Program-made: the position numbers and the translations under genes
Origin: Nageia nagi
Lineage: Eukaryota > Pinophyta
NCBI GenBank assembly: GCA_050084985.1
Contig: JBITNC010000001.1
Location: 17,608,001 to 17,672,000, forward strand
Length of the DNA: 64,000 nt
Reading direction: 5' to 3'
In this document: positions 44,545-55,321 of the stretch, piece by piece
Position numbering within the stretch: position 1 is the first letter of the stretch
Layout: each line of letters starts with the position of its first letter
Notes under the pieces: generated by a model
Told to the model about the DNA's origin: nothing
The model's input: only the letters and a program-made list of their open reading frames with translations
Database searches by the model: none

Positions 44545-44793
44545 TTTGTTGTGATAATCATTGCTTCTTTTTTGTTTCTTGCTTCTCTTGTAAAATAAGC
44601 ACTTGAGAGTGCTTTATATAGGTTTGACAATGATTTTGAGCTTACCTACGTGGACTTCTCTAGAACAATGTGCATATAAGATAAAGCTAAGTTCGACAAT
44701 TTCAATTAAGTTTAGCATGAATTACCTAAAGTAGATCCATTAAAATGCAATTTTAAATGTCTACACATTCACATTGAAAAGAGTAAAAATTGA
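44545..44793 (+). repeat. Repeat E copy 2, right half
   Basis: Aligns with 10350-10655: AAATAAGCACTTGAGAGTGC, then a TATATAGG box, then GATTTTGAGCTTACC and a TTACCTAAAGTAGATCC-like word. It starts with the right-hand TTTGT duplication of F. Confidence 0.55.
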
Positions 44794-44994
44794 AACCGTA
44801 ACACTATCTAACACATGGAATTTGACGAGAGTGTTTTTGTCCATATTTTGAATGCTTTAAGCAAAACAAGAAAATAGATTTTCACACATCGAAGTCAACA
44901 ACATCCACATCTTGTTTGTGAGCATACATAAATTTCAATTATCATCAAATCAATATACAACAAGTCCAAATTGGCTCTATGGATAAGAAATCCC

Positions 44995-46379
44995 TATAAT
45001 GTCCCCAAATTTTTGGCGTCTCATTTATTTGGCTAGTTAGAGTGGGACACTCCTTTTCATTGTGATTGCTTAGCACTTAGGATTATTTTTAATATTTCTA
45101 GCATTTATCACATACTTTTTGGCATTGTCACATGCCCATGGTTTATTTGTATGTTGTTAATATCATATTGGACCCTATGAATGATGTACAGGCCGGATTG
45201 GGTGCCAAAAATGAGTAATTGAGCACTCCAAGATTGGACGTCCCTCTTCTAGGGACACTTAGGTGCCATTTAATGTTTTAGGTGTGTTTAGTAAGTTGTT
45301 TCAAGACATGGGACACTCTTGGATATATTTTAATATTTGAAGATCTCACTTAAAGTTTCCAAAGTGGGTTTCCCCAAATGAGGTGGCATTATGAGATCCC
45401 ATGATGTAATGTTATGATTCCAAGGTGTTAAAGTTTAATGGGTTGGTGAAGCTAAGTAAAGATAATACACCTATATAAGGAGAATGAGCGCTCCATATGA
45501 GGGTATGCTTGATTTGATATTTTTGTGGGCGTGAGCTCTCCTTTCTCTCTTGCAACCACAAGGGGTGTACTTGAGGCCTAGCATTCCCCTTGTCTTATTC
45601 AACTTCTATCTGGAGGTTTGGCATTCCTCTTGGATTATTTGACTACCACCATTACTATTGTGGAGTCGTGGAATGTACTAGGGATTCACTCTATCATTAC
45701 TACTGCTGAGATCCACCAGAGATTTGTACTTCTGCTGAGATTCACTGTTGTTGAGGTTCGTCCAACTTGGAGGAGGCCGTTCTTAGTTCATGGCTACCCA
45801 TTCCAGTCTTCTTGGAGAGGGCACTCCATTACTGAAGGTTCATGAGTTCAATAACATTGTAAGATTTGCATTTAGAAAGCCACACTACTGGGGCGTCACA
45901 TCAAGGAGGTCATTTTGGTGCTTCTCACCATCCTTCAGCCTTTCAGTAGGTCCTGCACTCTTAGAGAGCATCAAATCCATTTTTTGGGGTTCTTGGGTTG
46001 ACATCTAGTCCCCTTGGTTGGGACGTCTCACTCTACTACATTTCTTTTAGCTCATTTGATCATCTCGGCATTTGAGATATATTTGTGGTCATTACTGAGT
46101 CATATTTCTAAAATCTAGTAATTGGATATTGTATTCATACTTTTGGTGATTGTATTTTCAGTAGTTTATGCCCTTGCATGGTTCGTCCCATTTTTGGAGT
46201 AATTTAGGAGCACTATGAATAATTTATTGAGCATGACCAAGAGGTTTGCCCTATGTTTGGAATATTATTTAGAGCATGATTTGGGCATATTTGAGCTGTT
46301 TGGAATTTATTGGAATTTTAGGAATTAACTGCATAATCTATTGAGCATTTTTAGGTGAGCCCTAGTTCAGCTTATTACA
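44995..46379 (+). repeat. Solo LTR, gypsy type
   Basis: 1385 bp from TATAATGTCCCC to GCTTATTACA, flanked by perfect 5-bp duplications ATCCC (44990-44994 and 46380-46384). CCTATATAAGGAG near 45471 is a good TATA box, with a plausible R/U5 region behind it. No internal element sequence remains, so it arose by LTR-LTR recombination. It belongs with the minus-strand LTR at 55322-56237, sharing TTGAGGCCTAG and CCAACTTGG. It lies about 180 bp downstream of the thioesterase stop codon. Confidence 0.9.
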
Positions 46380-46557
46380 ATCCCAAGCATAATAAGCGCA
46401 TAAAAAATTACTAATGTAGACTCATCATCAATATGAGAAATCGTGTCTATAGTTGCAAAGCCATCTATGCTACTGACAAATAACAAATGTGTGTTAGAGA
46501 TTTGAGATCTAAGCATTGAAACCAACAATGAATATAATATTTAGACATTACATATGA

Positions 46558-47048
46558 TCAGAGTTTTGATGTAGGCTGTTGCTTTGCTCGAATCAATCCT
46601 TCTTGTGTCAATGACACTACAAGCTGCAATTAAATATATTTCCAAGTTTGTAAACTGTAGGAAATATAATAAAGCAAAATTTTGGACATCAACAGCCCAT
46701 TGAGTAGTCAAAGTGCAAATACATACCTCTCCAGATCTTGTGTACATATGACCAATGTTAAATCCTCGTCCACTGCTTGCAATTGGGCTTTCTTGCTATA
46801 TCATATATCACATATTAAGGGGTTAATGGAGCTAAAAAGATTTTAAAACAATGAATTTATAGGTTTGCACAAGTACAATATCAACACGAGAAAATACTAA
46901 GCCATAATCAATTATAAAACTGAGTCTTACCATATATAACAACTATTTATCAGCTTTCAAAGGCATTAAACTATAATCAAATATAAAACTGAGTCTTACC
47001 ACATATAGCAACCATTCATCAGCTTTGAAAGGCTTGTGGAACCACATT
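46558..47048 (-). CDS. Peroxisomal acyl-CoA thioesterase, last three exons
   Basis: Minus strand, joined exons 47048-47000, 46795-46727 and 46623-46558. Exon 1 reads MWFHKPFKADEWLLYV, exon 2 QESPIASSGRGFNIGHMYTR then SGE, and exon 3 LVVSLTQEGLIRAKQQPTSK then L and a stop. This is the C-terminal hotdog domain of TesB/ACH-type acyl-CoA thioesterases, which hydrolyse fatty acyl-CoA. Introns of 204 and 103 bp have GT-AG ends, and the frame is kept across both junctions. The protein ends SKL, a canonical type 1 peroxisomal signal. No stops or frameshifts occur. Upstream exons were not found up to about 48900 and may lie beyond a long repeat-filled intron, or the piece is a gene fragment. The gene may therefore extend past the window. 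Confidence 0.8.
46912..46980 (-). repeat. Decayed tandem copy of a thioesterase exon
   Basis: This 69-bp unit repeats the next 69 bp (46981-47049). Both contain ATATAAAACTGAGTCTTACC, the splice donor, and the KADEWLLYV coding part. In this copy the Trp codon is TAG, and the upstream part with MWFH is replaced by intron-like text. It lies inside the intron after the good exon and is probably skipped. Confidence 0.75.
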
Positions 47049-47059
47049 CTGTAATCAAA

Positions 47060-48900
47060 ATAATGGTCATTCATTATGAAGCGCTTCAATTCTTTCTTAT
47101 TATAAAAGAAAGCACATGTCACTTCTATGCTATAGCAGACATAAGGCATATGGAGTTCCTAGACTTCATCATAGCTTTGCAATGTAACTAACAATGCATC
47201 ACAGTGAATCATTTTGACTTGGACAAATCTGATATGCACACTTATAACCAAGAAAGTTGATGTGTCAACAACTGCAAATGAAGGATTAATTTATAAGAAC
47301 GTACAAGAGTCTAAACCATTATGCTTTAGTTGTCAATTTTTGGAATTTCCATTATATGTGAATCTCAATAATAGGATACAACAAATATATATTCTTGCAA
47401 TTTTGAAGTGTATATTGTTATTTTACTAATATTTTCCAACCTGTCAACTATTTACAGTGGCACCAAAAAGGTCATCCTGGCAAGACTTACAGTCATCATC
47501 TTGGGAGAAGAGTCCACGCTGATTGATGATTAGGGATTGGATTCTATCACTAGGTGAAGTAAATACTTCAAGTTGGAAATGGGTTATCAAAGTCACTGTG
47601 ATAACTGGACCATCCTAGGAAGGTGTGCAGAGCAATCTTTCAAGACTTCCTAGCATACAATGACAATTGAATTGTAGATGGTAAGAAATTGGTGCTGCAT
47701 GTCTACTGAGAGCTGAGACAGCCTATTGGACACTTGAGAAGTTTCCCCCTTAGTTGTGATTTGAGAAGGATCACCATATCACAACTTAGCCCAATTGTAT
47801 AGGCCAAATTTAATAGGAAGAGGTTATGTTTCAATTAGAATGTATATGCTATGGTGGTGTCCATACATCATAATCTCTCAAAACATATCATACAATACAA
47901 AGTCAGCCATAATAACGTTGGCTGTCTTTATATTGCTATGTCTGAAAACGATTGGAACTTTTGAAAAAATTTTCCAGCAACATGTTAAAATATTAGATTA
48001 TAATATTTACTTTATGTTAGCTGTCTACTACTGTTCACATGTGCACTATTCTATTCCCACAAAAATCTAAGGGGTCAAAGCTATATTGAATGCACCCAAC
48101 CAATTGATTAAGCTTAGATAAGGCTATATATACAACCTTTGTCTCCATGTATTATCATCCAATGTGAGCAATTCAATTTTGCATAGTCTTAAAGGTTTCG
48201 GGTGCTACTGTTTTCAATTTGCTCTTGTTTGCTATCTTTTGAAATCTTCTTCAATTTGCTATCACAACATCTAGAGAGTATCTGCTAAGGTTTGAGTGAA
48301 TAGGATTCCACAACTCACTAGAATTCTGTTTCCTAACACAAAACTCAGATTGCTTGGAACATTGCTTCTTAACAAGAAACTTATTCATGAGGATCCTCTG
48401 CTCAATGGAATCCAACCTCTTGATGGCATTGCTAGTGACTGCTCCGCCACTGCAGCCCGCTCCTTTGTGCATCAACACAACCCCAACACATTTTTTGGGT
48501 TGGGTCTTGAATTCAGTGGACACTCTAACCAGACCATCGACCTATGGCCCCATGCATAGCTCCAACGCCATTATATGGCGATGCTTGCCTCCTAAAGAAC
48601 TTGAGGCCACCTCTAATGGGCTAGAGCTCTCCTCCCTATCAACAAATCGAAGCCACAGAAGCCGCCATTGAGGCCACCAAAATGCTCGTGCTCAAACTCC
48701 TCAACGAAGCGCTCATGGAGGCTCTGAGGCAACATTAACATCTTTTCATGTGTACTCTTTACTGTGGTGGAGTCATTTGAAGTGATGGCAATCTCTAGGT
48801 TCTTTGTCACAAGACATGCAGTTGTTGAAATCCATTCAAAAGTTGTAGCATCGTCCCTTGTTGCCAGTTATTCGCCACCTAGAAGCATCAACATCTCATC
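47060..48900. other. Unassigned; GC-richer gene-like patch at 48380-48900
   Basis: No thioesterase exon or transposon motif was recognised. From about 48380 to 48900 base composition becomes mixed and both strands hold 65-105-codon frames. Examples are a minus frame 48810-48613 with MLMLPQSLHERFVEEFEHEH and a plus frame 48296-48559. They overlap, so at most one strand could be coding, and none carries a known domain. It may be a fragment of a host gene. Confidence 0.3.
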
Positions 48901-49099
48901 GTGTTTTTAAAAAAAGTTATTAAAATAATAAAAAATGTCAAAATTTATTGGGGTTTCTTTTTTAGGTTAATTTTAAAGATTTTTTAATTAATAATCTTTC
49001 ATTAATTGAGAAGATTATTTAATTAAGAAAATCATTAAAAGTTTACTAGACCCCATACGTCTTGTAGTCCCTTATTTTGTTGAAAATGAGGTGTTAGAT

Positions 49100-49425
49100 G
49101 GCCAATCCAAGCATAATGTTGAATACATTGATTGAAAAGCTCCTCGAAGCTAAAAACTTGGGGGTATGGAAACATCAAATGAAGAATTTGATGATGCCTT
49201 ATGAATTTTGAAGTTCAAGGCATTGCAATACACCATCAAACAGATGCTACAACACAAAGGATTAGTAAATCACTTGGTGAAGCAATCACCAACAAAGAGT
49301 TAGTTTCAGCCACCTTCAAGAGCTTAACAAAGGATTATCAAAGTTTGATCATGAGTCTCACATTTAGTGGGAAACTTGATACCTTCACATTCAATGAACT
49401 AGAAAGAAAGAAAGAAATATATTAA
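49100..49425 (+). pseudogene. Copia K gag, first part
   Basis: The plus strand reads LIEKLLEAKNLGVWKHQMKN, a gag N-terminus. After a frameshift it reads LGEAITNKELVSATFKSLTK, then DYQSLIMSLTFSGKLDTFTF and NELE, the UBN2-type gag core. The frame is lost at GAAAGAAAGAAAGAAATATA, where LINE M begins. The continuation (LLLNNKEEDSSRVYAAKF) is found at 53090. Confidence 0.7.
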
Positions 49426-49559
49426 TGTCCACATATGGACAAAAGTGATCAATGGGACTAGCAGATAAATCATGTGATACGAGCTAGTGAGACCCCTAGT
49501 GGGCCCAAACGTAAAAAGAGAAAAAACAAATAGAATATAATGTAAGCAAAAGTACATCC

Positions 49560-51990
49560 CATCAAAGGAAATCAAACCCTACGAAGGTAATGATGTGCAA
49601 TAAGGATGGTCAAGAAATGCCATCAAAGATCTATCTAGAGGGGGTGTCCAAGTGTGCATTCTCTATTGTGGAGAGGTCTCTTGCATCTGTGGGGATAACG
49701 CCTGAAACCCTGCTGCTGGAAGAAAAGAGGGATGCGATATGGCGCATTTGCAGAGGTGCCTAAGAAGCAAAAAGGCGTCTCCTAGTACACCGGGTAGGGA
49801 GCAAGGGCTCATCTCATGGACACCTACGTAACTCGTTAACCATAGAAGCTCAGAAATAGGACGTGATGCAATGCTCTCCTAGTGGGTGCTGAGCGCGTGA
49901 GAGGAGATGATTCTGCATGAGAAGGGATTCCCTTAGATAGAGAGCCAAGCATCTTTGATCCGGATACTGGAAAAAAGTGGACAATGATCCAAAGGAGTCC
50001 CAAAAAAGGCAAAAGTACCCGCCTCAGATCTCATGGTACACTGAGCATCGAAAAATAAAGCGGTCCTCAGATTCGGTCTCAAGTGAGTAGAGGAGAAAAA
50101 CATGTGCGTCTTGGGCTAGATGATGATCTGACACGATCCTCAATTGGTGGGAGTAGATCCAAAATTGTCCCAAAGATATCCTCAAAACGAGAGGAGGTGC
50201 AGATTGTAGTAACCCGATGCAAGGATCAACCCATTGACGATATGAAGATACTGCTGTCCATAATGTGCCAACTTTGGTGAAAGTGGTTGAGGGGGGAAAC
50301 CCAAGTCATCTGAATGAAGGCCTTGTAAATTGTCTCTCGGATATCTGAAAAATAATCCACCGAAGAACTGGTCACACTTCCCTAGGAAGCGAGAAGTGTA
50401 TCTGGGGAGAAACCAAATCTCCGAAGCAGCTCACTAACCTTGGAAAACCAACATCTATGGCAACCTCGCATTGCTAGATCCCTCAATGAAGCTTAAGCCC
50501 GCGCAGGGAGTCTCTCCATGTCGCTCCTAGTACCAAAGAGGCGGTGTAGACAATGAAGGAAGAGGACTATGTGGGCGAGGGCCCATAACTGGAGCGACTG
50601 ACAAGCAGACTCTACAAGCATGGTACTATGAGGAACCGATCTCTTGTTCTAGATGGAGCGGGATAAGGTGTTGACCAAGATCCTCTCTATCGATGTCAAG
50701 TCCGCTGCTCTCAAACTAGGTCCCCATGTCTCAATACCATAAAGTATCGTTGGGGTAACTAGAGTGTGGAAGAGTTGCAATTTGGACTAGATGTCCTGAA
50801 AGTGAAGTTGAACACACTGTCTCTCCATAGCGCTCATCGACGCATATTCCCAACTGACTCGAGGGGAGCTCGCCCTCCTCATAGAAAACCTAGGGCCCGA
50901 AAAGAACACACCCAAGCATGTGTAAGAGGTGGTGGACTCTATAGTACCATCTCTAAAGGTGATCTAGGTTTGGTCCAACGTGGCTTTTGAGATGTTAAAA
51001 GCCACAACCTTAGTCTTACTAAGGTTCACTGTAAGCTCCTGTCGAGCACAAAAAGAGTCTAGAACATGGACCAAATCCTGAAGACCCTCAGTTGAGTGGG
51101 AGAGAAGCACAATGTTGTCTACAAAGAGGAGGATAGATACTCAATTGCCATGAAGGAGACAACCCAAACAAGAGCTATGGTCTCTAGGATGGAAGCCCCT
51201 AATTCATCTATCTAGAGCGCAAACAAAGCGGGGGAAAGGGAGCGGCCTTGATTCACTCCAATCGTGCTAAGGACACTATATGAGTGTCCATCGAAAGTGC
51301 GGATGCGACCTGAAAGGGTCTCGTACAGTGTCAGTATGGTTGTGAGACTAATCTCTGGAACTCCCAATCGTCTAAGTCGATCCATAAGTCTGTGCCGAGG
51401 GATAGTGTTAAAAGCTTTGTTGAAATCCACAAAACAACAAAAGATGGGGGACTTACGGAATTTGGCCTCCTCTATGATAGCTCGAAGGGTAAAAATATGA
51501 TTTGTGGTGTGGTGATCCCATCGGAAACCCACTTGTCCTCTTGCTCTAAACCCTCTGGAATCGACCAACAGAGAAATGTAACCCTCTAGGACTGTAGCAT
51601 AAAGCTTGGCCAAGGTATGACCAATCATGATGGTACGGTAGTCGCTCGACTCCACAAGGTCACTAGATTTGAAAATAGGATGGATGATGTTTGTGGTCTA
51701 GGAGGCAGGGAAACCAAAGTAGATGACGTTATTGAAGAGCATGGAAATAAAGGGCGACAAGGTGAATTTGGCATGCTTGAGGAGTTTAGCTTGGAGGTTC
51801 TCGATGTTGAGGGCTTTGCCAGGACTAAATTTTTTGATGGCATTATGGATGAAGGGGAGGAGAAGAAATCTGAAGTGGAGGGCCGAGAGGAGTGGGTGAG
51901 TGTTTTTTGGTGGTGGATTGTGTAAAGCTGGGAGGCGTACATCATCCAAGCATGGAGGGAGATGGAGCTTTGGATGTGTTTTTTAGAAAG
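49560..51990 (-). pseudogene. LINE M reverse transcriptase and C-terminal region
   Basis: 51655-51212 is open for 147 codons: SSDYRTIMIGHTLAKLYATV, FRARGQVGFRWDHHTTNHIF, FCCFVDFNKAFNTIPRHRLM and STIGVNQGRSLSPALFAL. These are canonical reverse transcriptase blocks (K-A-F-D-T-V-P-R changed to KAFNTIPR). The catalytic box reads LLFVDNIVLLS instead of FADD. It continues with RQELTVNLSKTKVVAFN, YTCLGVFFSG, LVTPTILYGIETWGPSLRAA and MRGCHRCWFSKVSELLRRFG, breaking up with stops after about 50400. Relationship to a specific LINE clade was not determined. Confidence 0.85.
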
Positions 51991-52329
51991 GAAAGCATCC
52001 AAGAAGGCTTTTGGATTCAAGTGGAGTGATGAGATTATCTCTGATCTTTTTTTGGCCAGGAAATGATGCTTCTTGGTTCGAAGAAGACAACATTAGGAGT
52101 GGTGGAGGAGGATAAGGGGTCAATGGCAATGGATTGTCGGAGGTGACAATGAGTGTCCTTACATTCAATGTCAAACCAACGGTTCATTGGACAATGGCTA
52201 GAAGGGCGAAGGCGAGGGGGAGACTAGGGCTAATTTTGTGGGGGAAGGCCTGGAGGGCTACATATTGAAGTGAATCAGCCAAGAGGAGAGCTTGGTCGTC
52301 CACTGATGGATGGGATTGAAGGTCTAAAA

Positions 52330-53045
52330 GTTCTTATTTCAGGATGTTGTTGTAAAGGAGGTCATGGGAAAAATCAAATAAAATGGTAACACGGGGTGGG
52401 AAGGGGGCCGGCAAAATATGGGTTGATAGAGAGAAAGATAGGTGAGCTTGATCGGTCAGTGGAAGGTGGGGTGCCGCATGGAAAGAATGAATATGTGTAT
52501 TGAGGGAGGAGTTGGAGAGGATGTAGTCTACTGTGCTAGAGCCTCTTGCGTGGGGGAAACAAGTATGGTGACGAGACTGAGGAAACTGAGCGATGCCATT
52601 GAGGATCAAGAGGTCGTGCATCTCACCAAGCTCGAGTAGGAACCTACCGTAACCCAAGAGTGGGCCGAATCTTTAGAGTCATGCTGAAATAATAAAGGTC
52701 GATCAAGAACCTGGATGTGAAGCAGGTCAATGTTGTTGCCATAGAATTTTGTTTGAACATTTCTCGTCCTACCATTGAAGTCGCCTAACAACAAGATCTA
52801 TCCCTGAATGGAGTACCTAGTTATCTCTGGATAAAGGTCGAGGTAAGGGGACTTGCTTGCCTCATGAATGGCATAGCTCGCAAACACCGGCGGGAAGTAG
52901 CATCCAGCAATGAAGATCCTCATAAGAGGTGGGGCCCTCGCAAGTGATATCCAAATGTAGTGAACGTGGGTGTCAATACCCTCAACTTGTACCCTAGAAA
53001 GTAAGTGATCTCTTATTTGAAAGGCCACTCCTCTTGAACCCCAAC
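52330..53045 (-). pseudogene. LINE M apurinic-type endonuclease
   Basis: 53028-52798 gives GIDTHVHYIWISLARAPP, RIFIAGCYFPP and PYLDLYPEITRYSIQG. After one stop comes ILLLGDFNGRTRNVQ with the conserved G-D-F-N catalytic motif. 52657-52334 gives LLELGEMHDLLILNGIAQFP, HTCFPHARGSSTVDYILSNS and PHLPLTDQAHLSFSL, the degraded S-D-H-x-P-L end. The N-terminal catalytic Asn and Glu motifs are not seen, so the protein start is missing or beyond the junction. Confidence 0.8.
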
Positions 53046-53069
53046 TCCTGGTGACTAGAGAGAATCTTG

Positions 53070-53558
53070 TTGCAACATGAACAACTCCTCTTAAACAATA
53101 AAGAAGAAGATTCTTCTAGAGTTTATGCAGCAAAGTTCAAGAAGTTCAAGCAAAATAAGCCTTTTGTGAAAAAAGTTGAGGAGCATCGCAATCAAAGACA
53201 ATCTCAAAAGTAGAACAAGGTTGTCACTTGTTTTTATTTTGGCAAGCTAGGGCACATGTCAAAGGATTGCAAAAAGAGACAAGCTAATAATAAAAAGAAA
53301 CAAGGTGGTCATTATGCATCTAAATAGGATGGTCACATATTTATTGTTGAATACCAATCAAAAACTTATTACGGCTGAGTATGGTGCATCGATTCTAGTG
53401 CTACAAGGCACATGACAAGACAAGAAGATTGGCTTCATGGCATCATGGAAGGACAAAATGTCACCTTTGGCAACAACTCAATATTGCAAGTGAAAGGAGT
53501 TGGCAAAGCTTCCATCAAAATGTCTAATAGCAAGAGGACTTACATCAATGATATTTTG
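53070..53558 (+). pseudogene. Copia K gag end and protease start
   Basis: The frame reads EEDSSRVYAAKFKKFKQNKP, then a zinc knuckle CFYFGKLGHMSKDCKK (one Cys changed to Phe). The protease follows: WCIDSSATRHMTRQEDWLHG, VTFGNNSILQVKGVGKASIK, TYINDILYNVP. Three TAG/TGA codons interrupt an otherwise single frame. It is cut at 53559 by a solo LTR and resumes at 54712. Confidence 0.8.
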
Positions 53559-54711
53559 TATAATGTTCCAAACTAGGAAAAACCAGATTTTTGCAAAGAA
53601 TAACCAGATCTACTCAAATTTATGCCCTAGTTTCAGACCTGAAATAATAACTGAAAATAAATGCAAATCTAAGTAAACCAAATCAGATCTAGGTATTTCA
53701 ATAACACAATGGCAGATCTCACCAAATATCAAATCCACACAATATAAAAGCAATTTTGGCTAAAAAAAATCAGATCTGACTCAACAACTTTATTGAACAA
53801 TTTCAGTCTCAAAACAGTACAAAGGATGCCCTTGAGGGTGGACATCCCTCTCTCAGGCTGAATATAATTGGATATGATGTTCAATACTCCTCAAATGGTT
53901 CTCTAGAACTGGACGTCCCTCCTGGAAGCTCGAAACTCAGTGCTGAAAGTTCCAAAAGGTCTCCAACTCTTGGATCTGAATACTAAAATGCTGTGATGCT
54001 CAAGTGTAAACCATGGATAGATTCAACAACAAAGAACTCAAGGGTTTTTTTCCTTAAGTCCTTAGATCTAAGTGTGTTTTCATCCTCTAGACCACTCTCT
54101 TGCAGGTTTTCATCCACAAGAGGCTTGAAACTGACCTTTCAGCCAACTCTCAGGAAAAGATAGTTGATGATCGACAAAAGATACCTTCCAAATGGTGCAC
54201 ACTTCTCCTTTATAGCTGGACGAACCTTTCTTGGAGTCCTGGACACCCCTTCTTGGTGTCATAACTCTCCATTGAGATCTCATCAAGGCCGACAAAACAA
54301 GGCACCTCAATATCATCATAAATTACTCCTAAATGGTGCGCCCCATTCCTCTTGACTAGATCTCAACATTTTGTTGAAAACAAGGCATTATGACACCTCA
54401 ATATTACAAACACCTAATTATATTCAAAACTTGCCTATCTATTCCCACGAGGGGGGTGTCCCACCTTGGATGTCTTAATGCATCCTTACCATTACAAAAA
54501 TCACACCTAGAGATCCCAAATGCTTTTATTACAACCGAGAGCATTAAATAATGCCTCATTACTATCCAAAAACTCTTAGAAACAATAAATCATAACTAAA
54601 TGCACAAAACACACCTAACTAATCCTAGAACAGTGGCATCCCACTCCATGTGACCCAATAAAAAGATTACAATGCAAAAATGAGTGAGATGCCGAAAATG
54701 GAGACATTACA
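53559..54711 (-). repeat. Solo LTR, gypsy type, inside copia K protease
   Basis: 1153 bp with TATAATGTTCC at the left end and GGAGACATTACA at the right end, flanked by perfect TTTTG duplications (53554-53558 and 54712-54716). The minus-strand start TGTAATGTCTCCATTTTCGG parallels the start of the 44995 LTR, which sets the orientation. Removing it rejoins NDILY to IPSTKKSL in the copia frame. Confidence 0.9.
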
Positions 54712-54955
54712 TTTTGTATATACCTAGCACAAAGAAAAGTTTGATTTCAATTAGTCAGATAGGTCAACAAAACATGAAAATACTGTTTAGAAAAGACAAA
54801 TGTATGATACAAGATAGTCAAAACAATGTAATTGGTGTAGGCAAAGAGGAATTTGGCTTGTATAAACTTGTCATTGCTAGTGACAAAGCTTTTATTTCTA
54901 AAGGATCATTAAAAGACCAATTATGGCATGAACGCCTAGGTCATTTGAACTATTC
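54712..54955 (+). pseudogene. Copia K protease end and pre-integrase
   Basis: The frame reads ILYIPSTKKSLISISQIGQQ, NMKILFRKDKCMIQDSQNNV and GLYKLVIASDKAF, then KDQLWHERLGHLNYS, the HxxxH pre-integrase zinc motif. It is stop-free here (the 103-codon frame 54684-54995 covers it). It ends at the T13 run where LINE N begins. The rest of the element is not in the window. Confidence 0.8.
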
Positions 54956-55321
54956 TTTTTTTTTTTTTGAAAAATACTACTTAAGCTTTCATTAAAAGGA
55001 AAAAGAGGTTACAGAGAGATAAGGACAACTTATACAACATCAAGCATTCTGATTTGTATTTATCAGACCTGCCTTTCTGCTCTTTTAACAATTCTCCTCT
55101 AAAAGTTCATACCTAATCGGACACACCTTTTAAGAGCTTTATTTATTGTTCTCAAGACTGGGATAGAATCATCATTAAAAACAATAACACACTTATCTTT
55201 CCAAGTAGCAGAGATGATTGAGCAAAATCTCAAAGATACCCTTGAAAATATTATTCTTATTATGCCACAAAATGTATCTCAAATTAATAATGCTAAAAGA
55301 AATTATTACATGCCTCAATGG
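54956..55321 (-). mobile_element. LINE N 3' end with poly(A) tail
   Basis: A T13 run on the plus strand (54956-54968) is a poly(A) tail read on the minus strand, at the point where copia K is broken. Upstream of it on the minus strand a degraded frame reads RFCSIISATWKDKCVIVFND, DSIPVLRTINKALKRCVRLG, which looks like a LINE C-terminus. The 5' side abuts the truncated LTR at 55322. The clade is unknown. Confidence 0.5.

Larger units (their letters stand above)
49427..53060 (-). mobile_element. LINE M, nearly full length, inserted in copia K gag
   Basis: A minus-strand non-LTR retrotransposon with endonuclease, reverse transcriptase and a long C-terminal region in the correct order. At its 3' end (low coordinates) the minus strand ends in ATATATTTCTTTCTTTCTTTC, a simple-repeat tail. 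The word ATGAAC occurs on both sides (just left of 49400 and near 53080) and might be the target duplication, but this is uncertain. It separates two parts of copia K gag. Confidence 0.75.

Noticed and set aside
48251-48523. 90-codon minus frame considered as a ribosomal-protein-like gene
   Set aside because: The resemblance to L28-type text was weak, key residues were missing, and an equally long frame overlaps on the opposite strand.
51264-51925. Plus-strand frames of 65-102 codons opposite LINE M
   Set aside because: The minus strand carries unmistakable reverse transcriptase blocks; these are shadows in GC-richer DNA.
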